55,745 nt of DNA from an uncultured Collinsella sp. (GTDB lineage: Bacteria; Actinomycetota; Coriobacteriia; Coriobacteriales; Coriobacteriaceae), in contig URAD01000010.1 of NCBI GenBank assembly GCA_900545745.1, forward strand, positions 1 to 55,745, written 5' to 3'. Below the pieces are notes generated by a model. The model was not told where the DNA came from, did no database searches, and saw nothing but the letters and a program-made list of their open reading frames with translations. Within the stretch, counting starts at the first letter, position 1; the number at the start of each line of letters is the position of its first letter. Below are positions 1-9,368 of the stretch, piece after piece. A program made the position numbers and the translations under genes.

Positions 1-180
1 CGGAGCATGGCCACCGGACCCATCGAAACACATCTCCACCGTTCCTTCAACTGGGGAAATGCCGCCCCCGGACCCCAGGAGGGGCCGCGGGGGCGTTCGG
101 CTAGCTGCGGGAATGGCCTATTTGCTCAATGTGTTCGGCTGAGATCGGAAATCAACCAAGACAAAACCCGCACATGATAA
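1..180. other. Left-edge stretch without a recognised gene
   Basis: I see no recognisable coding sequence here. Frame 1 of the plus strand is open from the window edge to about position 176, but the translation has no family signature and high GC makes such open frames common. Around 61-95 runs of C and G could fold weakly. It may be the tail of a feature that begins outside the window. Confidence 0.3.
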
Positions 181-208
181 CCGCCCGTCTCACGAATGAG
201 ACGGGCGG
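181..208 (-). terminator. Hairpin downstream of ppdK
   Basis: There is a perfect 12-bp inverted repeat (CCGCCCGTCTCA, 181-192, and its complement, 197-208) with a four-base loop, 39 bases past the ppdK stop. On the minus strand it is followed by TTATC rather than a clean U-tract, so it is terminator-like but not a textbook intrinsic terminator. Confidence 0.55.
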
Positions 209-246
209 CATGAAGGGGGCTACGCTAGGCGTCTAAACCCAAAACG

Positions 247-2997
247 TTAGGCGGAACGCTTGGCCTCGAGCTTGGCCTGGGCGGCAGCCAGGCGTGCGAG
301 GGGCACGCGGTAGGGCGAGCAGGACACGTAGTCAACATCGGCCACGTTAAACAGGCCCTTGATGGACTTAGGGTCGCCGCCGTGCTCGCCGCACACGCCA
401 AAGTGCATGTCGGGGTTGGTGGCGCGGCCCTTCTCGACAGCCATGCGCACCAGTTCGAGTACTGCCGTGTCGATGGTCTCGAAGGGATTGTCCTTCAAGA
501 TCTTCTTGTGCATGTACAGCGGGATGAACTTGGCCTCGGCATCGTCGCGGGAGAAGCCGAAGGTCGTCTGGGTGAGGTCGTTGGTGCCAAAGCAGAAGAA
601 GTCTGCGTGATGGGCGATCTCGTCAGCGACCATGCAGGCGCGCGGCAGCTCGAGCATCGTGCCCACGGGAATATTGAGCTCGACGCCCTCCTCGGCGGAA
701 ACCTCAGCGATTACGCGCTCGATAACCTCGCGGGTCTGGACATGCTCGGCCGTGATGGAGACGAGCGGAACCATGATCTCGGGGCGCGAATCGACGCCTT
801 CCTTGATGAGACGGGCAGCAGCCGTAGCGACGGCGCGAACCTGCATAAACGGCAGATCGCTAAAGACGACGGACAGGCGCACACCGCGCAGGCCGAGCAT
901 CGGGTTGGACTCGACCATGCCGTCAATACGACGCAGACGGGTGCGCAGGGCGGCAAGCTCTTCCTCGTTGGCGCCAGCGGCTTCCTTCTTGGTGATGGCG
1001 ACCTCGAGCTCGCGAGGATTATCCAAGAACTCATGAAGCGGCGGATCGAGCAGGCGGACAACCACATCGCGACCGGACATGGTCTTGAACATCGCCAGAA
1101 AGTCCTCGGTCTGGACCTTGAGCAGGTCGGCCAGGGCCTGCTGCTTCACGGCCTCATCGTCAGACAGGATAAAGCTCTGGATGATGTTCTTACGGTCACC
1201 CAGGAACATGTGCTCGGTGCGGCATAGGCCGATGGCCTCGGCACCAAACTCGAGTGCGAGCGCGGCGTCCTCGGGGTTGTCGGCGTTGACGCGCACGTGG
1301 TTGGCGTGACCGTCGGTCTCGTCCAGACGGATCTCGTCGGCCCAGGACAGGATGGTGTCCAGATCGCCGGTGAGCTCGGCCGAAACCAGATCAACGGCGC
1401 CGTCGACGACGATACCCTGGGTGCCGTCGATGGAGATGACATCACCCTCGCGCAGTACGCGGTCGCTGCCCTCGATGCGCACGACCTTCTCGGCGGCGTC
1501 AATATGGAAGCGCTCAACGCCACAGACGCAGGGCGTACCCATGCCGCGGGCGATAACGGCGGCATGGCTCGTCTTGCCACCGTGGCTGGTCAGGATACCC
1601 TCGGCGGCGACCATGCCCTTCAGGTCGTCGGGGTTAGTCTCCCAGCGAACCAAAATGACCTTGTGACCCTCGTTGGCGCGCGCGACGGCGTCATCGCTCG
1701 AGAAAACGACCTCGCCCACGGCGGCACCGGGGCTGGCATTAAGACCGCAGGCCAGCGCCTCATACTTCTTGGAAGCATCGAACTGCGGGTGCAGGAGCTG
1801 GTCGAGCTGCGCGGGATCGATACGGTTTACGGCCTCCTCGCGGATGATCAGTCCTTCCTCGACCATTTCGATAGCGATGCGCAGAGCGGCGGTTGCGGTA
1901 CGCTTGCCCACGCGGGTCTGGAGCATCCAGAGCTTGCCCTGCTCGATGGTGAACTCGATATCGCACATATCGCGGTAATGATCCTCGAGCGTCAGGAACA
2001 CGCGCTCGAGCTCCTTGCCTGCGGACTCGAGGCCCGGGGTGGCCTTGAGGTCGGCGATGGGCTCGGTGTTGCGGATGCCGGCGACAACGTCCTCGCCCTG
2101 GGCGTTAACCAAAAAGTCACCGTAGAACTCCTTGGTGCCGTCTGCCGGGTTGCGTGTAAAGGCGACACCGGTCGCAGAGGTCTCGCCCTTGTTGCCAAAG
2201 GCCATGGCCTGCACGTTGACGGCGGTGCCGAGCTCGTCGGAGATTCCATGCTGCTTGCGGTAGATGCAGGCGCGCTCATTCATCCAGCTGCCAAAGACGG
2301 CCTGGATGGCAAGGCGCAACTGGAGCTCCGGATCATGCGGGAAGACGGGCTTGCCGTCGGCGACCTCGAGCTCGGGATACAGGGAGGCATCGACGTTCTC
2401 GGAGAAGATGCCCTTAAAGGTCTCGACGAGCTCCTGCAGATCCTCGGCCGAAAGCTCGGAGTCGACGCGGACGCCGGCGACCAGGCGTGCCTGGGTCAGC
2501 GCGTTCTCGAACAGGTCGGCGTCAACGCCCATAACGACGTTGGAGAACATCTGAATAAAGCGGCGGTAGCTATCCCAAGCAAAACGCGGATTTTGCGTCT
2601 GGGCGATGAGCCCCTGAACGGAGTCGTCGTTGAGGCCTAAGTTGAGGACCGTGTCCATCATGCCGGGCATGGAGAACGGAGCGCCCGAACGAACCGACAC
2701 GAGCAGCGGATCGGAGGCGTCGCCGAGCTTCTTGCCGCAGCGGGCCTCGAGGTCCGCCTCGGCAGCAACGATCTCATCGAGTGCACCCTCGGGCCACACG
2801 TTGCCGGCACCGGAGTACTCGACGCAAGTCTGGCAGGTAATAGTAAAGCCACCGGGAACCGGCAGGCCGATACGGCTCATCTCGGCAAGGTTAGCGCCTT
2901 TGCCGCCAAGCACGAAGTTCATGGACTTGTCGCCCTCGGTGACACAGGTGTCCTGGGCGTCGGTACCAAAACGGTAAACCCTCTTGCAATCGCTCAC
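247..2997 (-). CDS. ppdK: Pyruvate, phosphate dikinase
   Basis: Interconverts pyruvate, ATP and phosphate with PEP, AMP and pyrophosphate in the cytoplasm, at the glycolysis/gluconeogenesis node. At 916 residues it has the usual PPDK length. The N-terminal nucleotide-binding domain starts with the glycine-rich LGGKGANLAEM. The swivelling phosphohistidine domain carries GGKTSHAAVIARGMG, with the catalytic His at about residue 478 and the regulatory Thr two residues earlier. The C-terminal PEP-binding barrel contains LGLRGVRLS and FGTNDLTQ. The start is GTG behind a GGAAGGGGAAG ribosome-binding site. The gene lies directly downstream of the gene for its regulatory enzyme, which fits control by reversible phosphorylation of that Thr. 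The 250-base gap upstream holds repeated GGTAAA motifs and a TATAGT hexamer, so it may also have its own promoter. Confidence 0.97.
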   Translation of the reverse strand: MSDCKRVYRFGTDAQDTCVTEGDKSMNFVLGGKGANLAEMSRIGLPVPGGFTITCQTCVEYSGAGNVWPEGALDEIVAAEADLEARCGKKLGDASDPLLVSVRSGAPFSMPGMMDTVLNLGLNDDSVQGLIAQTQNPRFAWDSYRRFIQMFSNVVMGVDADLFENALTQARLVAGVRVDSELSAEDLQELVETFKGIFSENVDASLYPELEVADGKPVFPHDPELQLRLAIQAVFGSWMNERACIYRKQHGISDELGTAVNVQAMAFGNKGETSATGVAFTRNPADGTKEFYGDFLVNAQGEDVVAGIRNTEPIADLKATPGLESAGKELERVFLTLEDHYRDMCDIEFTIEQGKLWMLQTRVGKRTATAALRIAIEMVEEGLIIREEAVNRIDPAQLDQLLHPQFDASKKYEALACGLNASPGAAVGEVVFSSDDAVARANEGHKVILVRWETNPDDLKGMVAAEGILTSHGGKTSHAAVIARGMGTPCVCGVERFHIDAAEKVVRIEGSDRVLREGDVISIDGTQGIVVDGAVDLVSAELTGDLDTILSWADEIRLDETDGHANHVRVNADNPEDAALALEFGAEAIGLCRTEHMFLGDRKNIIQSFILSDDEAVKQQALADLLKVQTEDFLAMFKTMSGRDVVVRLLDPPLHEFLDNPRELEVAITKKEAAGANEEELAALRTRLRRIDGMVESNPMLGLRGVRLSVVFSDLPFMQVRAVATAAARLIKEGVDSRPEIMVPLVSITAEHVQTREVIERVIAEVSAEEGVELNIPVGTMLELPRACMVADEIAHHADFFCFGTNDLTQTTFGFSRDDAEAKFIPLYMHKKILKDNPFETIDTAVLELVRMAVEKGRATNPDMHFGVCGEHGGDPKSIKGLFNVADVDYVSCSPYRVPLARLAAAQAKLEAKRSA

Positions 2998-3119
2998 GAT
3001 ACTTCCCCTTCCATGCGCTTACGCGCACGACCGTGGTAACGAATCGACCCGCCGGATGCGGGCCGTGAGGGAACTATACGGCCGGATTTGAACGGGCTTG
3101 AGCAGAGGATACGCGGTTT

Positions 3120-3167
3120 GGTAAACGTGCTAAAACTGGCGGTAAACGGTAGGTAAAGTTGGTTACC
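3120..3167. repeat. Cluster of GGTAAA direct repeats upstream of ppdK
   Basis: Copies of GGTAAA occur at 3120-3125, 3141-3146 and 3152-3157, the first two extended to GGTAAAC, and a related palindromic GGTTACC follows at 3161-3167. They sit between the PPDK-regulator gene and ppdK, about 40 to 90 bases upstream (in the minus direction) of a TATAGT hexamer (3073-3078). They could be binding sites for a regulator; no regulator is identifiable. Confidence 0.35.
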
Positions 3168-3247
3168 TTATGAAGATACCACTACAATAAAAAAGCGGGT
3201 CAGATGCGATGTTTTTGCTAAATCGCTTTATCAAAATGCTACTAATA

Positions 3248-4114
3248 TTAGGCGCGGCTGGTGGCTCGGCGGGCGCGAGCTTCTTGGATTTCCTCCAAGT
3301 GGCTAATGATCTCGGCAGCGCTTTCCTCGATGGCCTTGCCGTCGGTACGCACCACAAAGCAGCCTAGGCGTTTCATGAGGGCACGAGCTTCCTCAAGCTC
3401 GCTGCGCACGCTCTCGGGCTCGGCATAGGAGCCGGCAACGGCACGAGCGTAGTCATCGCCCAAGCGGCTATCGCGAATTTCGGAAATCACATCGACGGTC
3501 GAAATCAGGCCGAACAGGCGCATCGGGTCGACCTCGTAAATCGACTTCGGCGGCTCCATGCCATGGGCCAACGGAACATTGGCAACCTTGTAGCCCTGAT
3601 AAGCCAGATACATCGACAGCGGCGTCTTGGACGTGCGCGATACGCCCAGCAGCACGATATCGGCACCCGACAAATCGTCGCAACCGCGCCCGTCATCGTG
3701 CTCAACGAAATATTCCATGGCCTCGATACGATGGAAATAGCGGTCATCGGTCCTGTGAATCACGCCCGCGACGCCTTTGGGCGGCACACCGATGAGCGAC
3801 GATAGCACGGCGAGCGTCGGACCGATCAGGTCGACCGAACGGATATGCAGCATGCCCAGGTAATCGAGCACGCGGGCGCGAAGCGCCGGATCGACAATGG
3901 TGTGAAACACGGCAATATCGCGATGGTCGGCATCGACGCGCGGGCCCACAAACGACTCCACCTGCTCCACCGAGGTCACCTTGGGCAGGCGCAACAAACG
4001 AAAAGCCCCTTCATCAAATTGCCCGGACGCCGCAAGCACCACCTCACAAGCGGTATCACCGAGCGAGTCGGAGATAACGATAACGGTGGGACGAGCGGTG
4101 ACCGGGCAATCCAT
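3248..4114 (-). CDS. PPDK regulatory protein (DUF299 kinase/pyrophosphorylase)
   Basis: Bifunctional enzyme that inactivates PPDK by ADP-dependent phosphorylation of the Thr next to the catalytic His and reactivates it by phosphate-dependent dephosphorylation. The 288-residue length is normal for the family. The N-terminal signature VISDSLGDTA is present, and a P-loop-like GVSRTSKTPLS lies in the central domain, followed by YLAYQGYKVANVPL, which is typical of the family. It lies upstream of ppdK on the same strand, which favours PPDK over PEP synthase as the target. About 35 bases separate it from glyS upstream, so it may be read through from the glyQS unit. Confidence 0.93.
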   Translation of the reverse strand: MDCPVTARPTVIVISDSLGDTACEVVLAASGQFDEGAFRLLRLPKVTSVEQVESFVGPRVDADHRDIAVFHTIVDPALRARVLDYLGMLHIRSVDLIGPTLAVLSSLIGVPPKGVAGVIHRTDDRYFHRIEAMEYFVEHDDGRGCDDLSGADIVLLGVSRTSKTPLSMYLAYQGYKVANVPLAHGMEPPKSIYEVDPMRLFGLISTVDVISEIRDSRLGDDYARAVAGSYAEPESVRSELEEARALMKRLGCFVVRTDGKAIEESAAEIISHLEEIQEARARRATSRA

Positions 4115-4148
4115 GCGGGACTCCTTTTGCGCTTACGCGCAGGCTGGC

Positions 4149-6245
4149 TTACTTTTTACGAGCAAGCTCACCGATGTTGGCGATGCCGGAGAAAACGGCC
4201 TCGAAGCGGTTGAGCAGCTTAAGGCGATTATCGCGGAGCTGCTCGTCCTTGTCCATGACCATGACCTCGTCGAAGAAACGGTCGATGGGCGCGCGCAGGG
4301 CGGCGAGGGCAGCAAATGCGGCCGGATAATCCTCGGTAGCAAGGGCGGCATCGACAGCGGTCTGAGCAGCCTCGGAGGCGTCGGCGAGCGCAAGCTCGAC
4401 CTCGCCCATCAGGGCGCGGTCGTACTCCGCGCCCAGCTCGGGCTTGGAGATATGCGCGGCGCGAGCATAGGCGGTCGCAAGGTTGTCGAACGTCTCGGCG
4501 TCGTTCTTGCGGGCCTCGTCGAGGGCGGCGCAGCGGGCGAAGAAGACGGACGGGGCGATGATGTGCACCGCGGAGACGGCGGCAACGGTATCGGCCGGGA
4601 TCTTTTCGTCGCGGGCCATGCTCACCAGGCGGCCATGGAAGAAGTCGCGAACCTGCTGGGCGACCTCGGCGGCGTCGAACTCAATGCCCTGCTCGCTATA
4701 GAGCTCGAGGGCGAAGTCGATGAGCGATGTGGGGTCGATCGGCAGACGGTCGCGCAGGATGTTGATGATGCCGATAGCGGCACGACGCAGCGCGTAGGGG
4801 TCGGAGGAGCCGGTCGGGGGCTCGCCAATGGCAAAGATACCGGCGATGGTATCGAGCTTGTCGGCGCAGGCCACGATGCAGCCAGCGGTGCCCTCGGGCA
4901 GCTCGTCACCGGCAAAGCGGGGACGATAATGATCGCGAATGGCGTGGGCGACCTCGTCGTTCTCCCCCATCGCGGTGGCGTAGTAACCGCCCATCACGCC
5001 CTGCTGGCTCGTGAACTCGACGACGGCATTGGATACCAAGTCGGCCTTGCACAGGTGCGCGGCGCGAGCGGCATCGGCGGCCAGGTGGGCGCCCAGATGG
5101 GCCTCGCGAGCGATGACAAGCGCGAGTTGCTCAATGCGCTCGGACTTGGCGAGCACGCTACCGAGCTTCTCCTGGAAGGCGACCTTGGCCAGACGCTCGC
5201 GGAACTCGTCGAGGGAGATCTTCAGGTCCTCCTCGTAGAAGAACTTGGCATCGTCCAGACGGGCACGCACGACGCGCTCGTTGCCGTCGATCACGCGCTC
5301 GGCGTTCTCGGGCTTGCTGTTGGAGACGACCACGAACTCACGCGTGAGCTTACCCTCGCCGTCATAGATCGGGAAGTAGCGCTGGTTGGTGAGCATGGAC
5401 TCGCAGATGATCTCGTGCGGGACCTTGAGGAACTCCTCATCGAAGGTACCGACGAGCACCGTCGGCCACTCGCAGAGGTTGATGACCTCCTCAAAGACCT
5501 TCTTAGGCGTATCGACATGGCAGCCGGGACGGGCAGCCTCGACCTCGGCGATACCGGCGAGGATGGCCTCACGACGACGCTCGGCAGAAAGCACACCGGC
5601 GTCCTCGAGCACCTGCTCGTAAACAGCGGGGCTGGCGACCACATGGTCACCGGGGCCCAGGACGCGATGACCGCGCGTGGTGTTGCCGCTCGTCACGTCG
5701 GCAAACGACACGGGCACAACATCCTCGCCCAAAAGGCAGCAGATCCAGCGGACCGGACGCACGAACGTCGCGTGCTCGTGGCCCCAGCGCTGGGAGCGGT
5801 AGTTGGGCCACTGCAGGCCGGCAATGGTCTTCTCGCACAGAGCAGTCAGAATCGGCGTAGCCGGTGCGGAGGGAATGTTCTTCTCGGCGAACACATACTC
5901 GCGACCGTCAGTGTCCTCGCGACGGACCAGGTCCTCGGCAGCCACACCGCACTTGCGGGCAAAGCCCTGGGCGGCCTTGGTAGCGTTGCCGTCGGCATCG
6001 AAGGCAATGTTTGCCGCGGGACCGCGCTTGACCTCATGGACCTCATCGGTCGCAGTGGCGACGTTGGCCACGAGCGCAGCCAGACGACGCGGGCTCGAGA
6101 TCACGCGGACCTCGCCATGGGCCAGACCGGCCTCGTCGAGGCCCTTGGCGATCATGGTGCCAAGCTGCTTGACGGCATTGTTCAGCGGCGCGGAGGGCAT
6201 CTCCTCCGTACCGATCTCAAACAGGAAATCCTTAGCGTCTGCCAT
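4149..6245 (-). CDS. glyS: Glycine--tRNA ligase, beta subunit
   Basis: Beta subunit of the heterotetrameric (alpha2beta2) bacterial glycyl-tRNA synthetase, which recognises tRNA-Gly. The 698 residues match the usual length. It begins FLFEIGTEEMPSAPL, the conserved opening of GlyS, contains the GPAANIAFDADGNATKAAQGF segment region typical of the family, and ends in an alpha-helical anticodon-binding-like domain (FFDEVMVM region). It lies three bases downstream of glyQ, so the subunits are translated from one message. Confidence 0.97.
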   Translation of the reverse strand: MADAKDFLFEIGTEEMPSAPLNNAVKQLGTMIAKGLDEAGLAHGEVRVISSPRRLAALVANVATATDEVHEVKRGPAANIAFDADGNATKAAQGFARKCGVAAEDLVRREDTDGREYVFAEKNIPSAPATPILTALCEKTIAGLQWPNYRSQRWGHEHATFVRPVRWICCLLGEDVVPVSFADVTSGNTTRGHRVLGPGDHVVASPAVYEQVLEDAGVLSAERRREAILAGIAEVEAARPGCHVDTPKKVFEEVINLCEWPTVLVGTFDEEFLKVPHEIICESMLTNQRYFPIYDGEGKLTREFVVVSNSKPENAERVIDGNERVVRARLDDAKFFYEEDLKISLDEFRERLAKVAFQEKLGSVLAKSERIEQLALVIAREAHLGAHLAADAARAAHLCKADLVSNAVVEFTSQQGVMGGYYATAMGENDEVAHAIRDHYRPRFAGDELPEGTAGCIVACADKLDTIAGIFAIGEPPTGSSDPYALRRAAIGIINILRDRLPIDPTSLIDFALELYSEQGIEFDAAEVAQQVRDFFHGRLVSMARDEKIPADTVAAVSAVHIIAPSVFFARCAALDEARKNDAETFDNLATAYARAAHISKPELGAEYDRALMGEVELALADASEAAQTAVDAALATEDYPAAFAALAALRAPIDRFFDEVMVMDKDEQLRDNRLKLLNRFEAVFSGIANIGELARKK

Positions 6246-6248
6246 GGC

Positions 6249-7160
6249 TTACGCCACCTCGCCTTCCTGGTCGGCATTCTCGTTAACTCCGGCGACCTCG
6301 GCCATGTAGGCCTCGCAGCACGCCTTGGCGACGGCGCGGACGCGCAGGATGTAGTTGGCACGCTCGACCGCGGACAGGGCGCCGCGAGCATCGAGCAGGT
6401 TGAAAGCGTGGCTGCACTTCATGACGCAGTCATATGCCGGCAGCGGCAGCTTGCGCTCCAGGCAGGAATGGCACTCGGCCTCGTAGTCGTCAAACTTCTG
6501 ACGCATCATCTCGACGTTGGCGACCTCAAAGTTATAGGCACTGAACTCGCGCTCGTTCTCGAGGAACACGTCGCCATAGGTCATGGGCGTGCCGTCGGGC
6601 AGGTAGCTCCACACCAGGTCGTAGACCGAGTTAACGCCCTGGGCGTACATGGCGATACGCTCCAGGCCGTAGGTGATCTCGACGGGCACGGGGTCGACCT
6701 CGATGCCGCCCACCTGCTGGAAGTACGTAAACTGCGTGACCTCCATGCCATTGAGCCAGACCTCCCAGCCAAGGCCCCAGGCGCCGAGCGTCGGGCTCTC
6801 CCAGTCGTCCTCGACAAAGCGGACGTCATGGTCGTTGGGGTCCAGGCCAATGGCGGCCAGCGAACCCAGGTAGAGCTCCTGGGCGTTGACCGGCGAGGGC
6901 TTGATGAGCACCTGGAACTGATAGTAGTGCTGCATGCGGTTGGGGTTCTCGCCGTAGCGGCCGTCGGCGGGACGGCGGCAGGGCTGTGCATAGCAGGTGC
7001 GCCACTCGGCGGGACCGAGCGAGCGCAGCGTGGTCGCGGTATGGAAGGTACCGGCACCGACCTCGGAGTCATAGGGCTGCATGATGACGCAGCCCTGCTC
7101 GCCCCAGTACTGCTGGAGGCGCAGGATGATGTCTTGGAAGGAAAGCGATGAAGCGTTCAT
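6249..7160 (-). CDS. glyQ: Glycine--tRNA ligase, alpha subunit
   Basis: Catalytic alpha subunit that activates glycine and, with GlyS, charges tRNA-Gly. The 303 residues are normal. The start LSFQDIILRLQQYWGEQGC is the canonical N-terminus; the class II core appears in GAGTFHTATTLRSLGP and in WEVWLNGMEVTQFTYFQQVGG. A GAGGGGATATTAGAGGC region gives a good ribosome-binding site before the ATG. A TATAGT hexamer at 7207-7212, just past the lepB stop, may be a promoter element for glyQS. The gap to lepB is only 60 bases, too short for a T-box leader. Confidence 0.97.
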   Translation of the reverse strand: MNASSLSFQDIILRLQQYWGEQGCVIMQPYDSEVGAGTFHTATTLRSLGPAEWRTCYAQPCRRPADGRYGENPNRMQHYYQFQVLIKPSPVNAQELYLGSLAAIGLDPNDHDVRFVEDDWESPTLGAWGLGWEVWLNGMEVTQFTYFQQVGGIEVDPVPVEITYGLERIAMYAQGVNSVYDLVWSYLPDGTPMTYGDVFLENEREFSAYNFEVANVEMMRQKFDDYEAECHSCLERKLPLPAYDCVMKCSHAFNLLDARGALSAVERANYILRVRAVAKACCEAYMAEVAGVNENADQEGEVA

Positions 7161-7219
7161 GCCTCTAATATCCCCTCGTCGAAACGATTACACGGTTAGG
7201 TACTGTACTATAGCGGTTT

Positions 7220-7783
7220 TTAGTCGATAGCGCCGATGCGGTTGAACGGCCAGTAGCGCACAAGCGCCACTGCGATCAAATCAGAGCGATCGACGGGACC
7301 AAAATAACGTGAGTCGGCAGAGTTTTCGCGATTGTCGCCCATCACCCACACGCACCCGTCGGGAACCGTGTAGGGATAGCTTACCTGAGCGCCGGGCGCT
7401 TGGACTGAAAGCGGCCAGCTCATGCCCGTCGTATAGTCCTCGTCGAGCGCTTGGCCGTCAACGACCACCTTGCCATCCTGCAGGTCGACCGTCTGGCCGG
7501 CCGTGGCAATAACACGCTTGACAAGAACATCATGCTCGGAGGTGCCATCGGGGTTGTGAAACACCACGATATCACCCTGCTTGACGGGCTGACCGAGCTC
7601 GAGGCTCACCTTTTGTGCCAGGATCTGGTCGCCAATCTCGATCGTGGACTCCATGGAGCCGGTGGGCACCACAAAGGGCTCGACCACAAACGAGCGAATC
7701 AAGAAGGTGGCCACGAGCGCGATCGCGATGACCGCGATCCACTCAAAAGCGCCCCTCAACGCGGAATGCTGCGATGGAACCAT
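7220..7783 (-). CDS. lepB: Signal peptidase I
   Basis: Membrane-bound serine protease that removes signal peptides from exported proteins. One N-terminal transmembrane segment (WIAVIAIALVATFLIRSFVV) precedes the catalytic Ser motif PTGSMESTI; the catalytic Lys is in VLVKRVIA; the C-terminal box is GDNRENSADSR. I chose the ATG at 7783 because GAGGAG lies five bases upstream; a GTG at 7789 would overlap the trmD stop codon. It is tightly coupled to trmD, taking the slot where rplS often sits in this operon in other bacteria. Confidence 0.95.
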   Translation of the reverse strand: MVPSQHSALRGAFEWIAVIAIALVATFLIRSFVVEPFVVPTGSMESTIEIGDQILAQKVSLELGQPVKQGDIVVFHNPDGTSEHDVLVKRVIATAGQTVDLQDGKVVVDGQALDEDYTTGMSWPLSVQAPGAQVSYPYTVPDGCVWVMGDNRENSADSRYFGPVDRSDLIAVALVRYWPFNRIGAID

Positions 7784-7785
7784 TC

Positions 7786-8544
7786 TCACTCCTCGCTCTG
7801 CGAATACGCAGCGTCCAAAATCTCCTGCGCGTAAGCGCGCTCCTGGGGCGTAAGGCGCGCCGTCTCGATCAGATCGGGACGCCAGCGGCAGGTGCGCTCG
7901 ATGGCGTTCTTGCGACGCCAGGCATCGACCTTGGCATGATCGCCACTCACGAGCACCGGCGGCACGCCCTCGCCGTTGAACTCGGCAGGACGGGTGTACT
8001 GCGCGTACTCGAGCAGTCCTCCGTCCTCGGCGGTCGAGAACGACTCGTCGACGTTGCTCATCTCGTCGCCCAGGACGCCGGGAATCAGGCGTACGACGGC
8101 ATCGGCAACGACCATAGCGGGCAGCTCACCGCCCGTGAGCACGTAGTCGCCAATCGACAGGCGCTCGTCGGCATACGCATACGCGCGCTCGTCGACGCCC
8201 TCGTAGCGGCTGCACACGAACAGCAGGCGCTCGCTTTTGAGCAGGCGCTCGGCCACATGCTGCGTAAAGGGCTCGCCACAGGGAGTGAAGAACACCACGG
8301 TGGGCTTGGGACTCTCTGCGCTAATGGCCTCGATGGCCTCGGCAATGGGCTCGACCTTCATGAGCATGCCCTGCCCGCCGCCGTACGGCTCGTCATCGAC
8401 GGTACGATGGCGGTCGTGCGTCCAGTCGCGCAGGTTATACGCCTTAAAATCAAAAAGGCCGGCCTTGCGGGCGCGGCCCAAGATCGATGTGGACATGACG
8501 GGCTCAAACATCTCGGGAAAGACCGAAAGGGTCTCGATCAGCAT
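7786..8544 (-). CDS. trmD: tRNA (guanine-N1)-methyltransferase
   Basis: Methylates G37 of tRNAs reading codons that start with C, preventing +1 frameshifting, using S-adenosylmethionine in a trefoil-knot fold. The 252 residues include the N-terminal IETLSVFPEMFEPVMSTSILGRA, DEPYGGGQGMLMKVEP, CSRYEGVDERA and the SIGDYVLTGGELPAMVV knot motif. It lies between rimM and lepB in the ribosome-maturation operon. Confidence 0.97.
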   Translation of the reverse strand: MLIETLSVFPEMFEPVMSTSILGRARKAGLFDFKAYNLRDWTHDRHRTVDDEPYGGGQGMLMKVEPIAEAIEAISAESPKPTVVFFTPCGEPFTQHVAERLLKSERLLFVCSRYEGVDERAYAYADERLSIGDYVLTGGELPAMVVADAVVRLIPGVLGDEMSNVDESFSTAEDGGLLEYAQYTRPAEFNGEGVPPVLVSGDHAKVDAWRRKNAIERTCRWRPDLIETARLTPQERAYAQEILDAAYSQSEE

Positions 8545-8554
8545 GTTGTCCTCC

Positions 8555-9076
8555 CTACTTGTCCATATCGATCAGGCCGTCCATAACGTGGACGGAAATT
8601 GTTCCTGTGTCGGGAAGATCGAGCACGACCTGCTCGATCACGGGAATCAGCACCTCGCCGTACCGATCACCCTCGACAACCCAAACATCGTTGGCGGGCG
8701 TCGACATGATCTCGACGATCTTACCGAGCGAACCGAAGCGCTCGTCGACCACCTCGCGACCCATCAGGTCGGTATAGGCAGCGTCGAGCGAATCGAGCTC
8801 AAAGTCGTCACGATTTGCCAGCACGTAGCATCCCGTGATGCCCTCGGCGGCCGTCAAGTCGTCAATGCCCTCAAACGAGACCAGATCGCCATCGCCCGTA
8901 TCGGTGACGGACACGACCGTGCAAAAGCGGTCGCGCTTGAGCGCCGGCGGCGTCAGGGCGACGCGCATACCCGGCTCTAATACAGAAGGAAGCCCCCGCA
9001 GCGGCTGCGCGAGGACCTCCCCCTTCCTTCCGTGCGGCTTGACCACACGGGCGATGTTTTTGTACTGGGACCTCAA
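8555..9076 (-). CDS. rimM: Ribosome maturation factor RimM
   Basis: Assembly factor that binds ribosomal protein S19 during 30S head maturation. The 173 residues include the N-terminal ARVVKPHGRKGEVLAQPL motif and a C-terminal PRC-barrel (LMGREVVDERFGSLGKIVEI, then VIEQVVLDLP). The start is TTG. It lies five bases from the khpA stop and ten bases before trmD. Confidence 0.94.
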   Translation of the reverse strand: MRSQYKNIARVVKPHGRKGEVLAQPLRGLPSVLEPGMRVALTPPALKRDRFCTVVSVTDTGDGDLVSFEGIDDLTAAEGITGCYVLANRDDFELDSLDAAYTDLMGREVVDERFGSLGKIVEIMSTPANDVWVVEGDRYGEVLIPVIEQVVLDLPDTGTISVHVMDGLIDMDK

Positions 9077-9080
9077 GGTC

Positions 9081-9365
9081 CTAGCCCAGAACCTCTACCT
9101 CGACAGCAGTGTCGAGGCGAGCGGCCAGTGCACGGGCGAGCGTGCGAATGGCCTTGATGGTACGGCCACGACGGCCGATGACCTTAGCGACATCATCCTC
9201 GGCGACCGAAACCTCAATCGTAGAGGCGTCGTCACCATCGATGACCTCAAGGCTCACGGAATCCGGGTCGTCGACGATCTGAACAACGAGATATTCGACG
9301 AGATCGGCGATGCGATCTGAGAGCATTGCCTCACCCTCGAGCTGTGCAGCGTCAACCTCAGGCAC
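9081..9365 (-). CDS. khpA: KH-domain RNA-binding protein (KhpA type)
   Basis: Small single-KH-domain RNA-binding protein of the family linked to cell elongation control and sRNA binding in Gram-positives. The 94 residues carry the KH GxxG loop as GRRGRTIKAIRTLARA. The start is GTG with GAGGAG six bases upstream, immediately after the rpsP stop codon. Position between rpsP and rimM is the conserved one. Confidence 0.92.
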   Translation of the reverse strand: MPEVDAAQLEGEAMLSDRIADLVEYLVVQIVDDPDSVSLEVIDGDDASTIEVSVAEDDVAKVIGRRGRTIKAIRTLARALAARLDTAVEVEVLG

Positions 9366-9368
9366 GAT

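Noticed and set aside
3170..3247. Intrinsic terminator between the PPDK regulator gene and ppdK
   Set aside because: A TTTTTT run exists on the minus strand but the preceding bases form only a weak, badly placed stem.
3981..7151. A 1,056-codon open frame on the plus strand antisense to glyS and glyQ
   Set aside because: The minus strand encodes unmistakable GlyRS subunits; the antisense translation is Gly/Leu/Asp-rich and has no family motif. GC-rich codon bias commonly leaves the opposite frame open.
7161..7219. A glycine T-box leader or riboswitch before glyQ
   Set aside because: Only 60 bases separate lepB and glyQ, with no specifier-loop or antiterminator structure.
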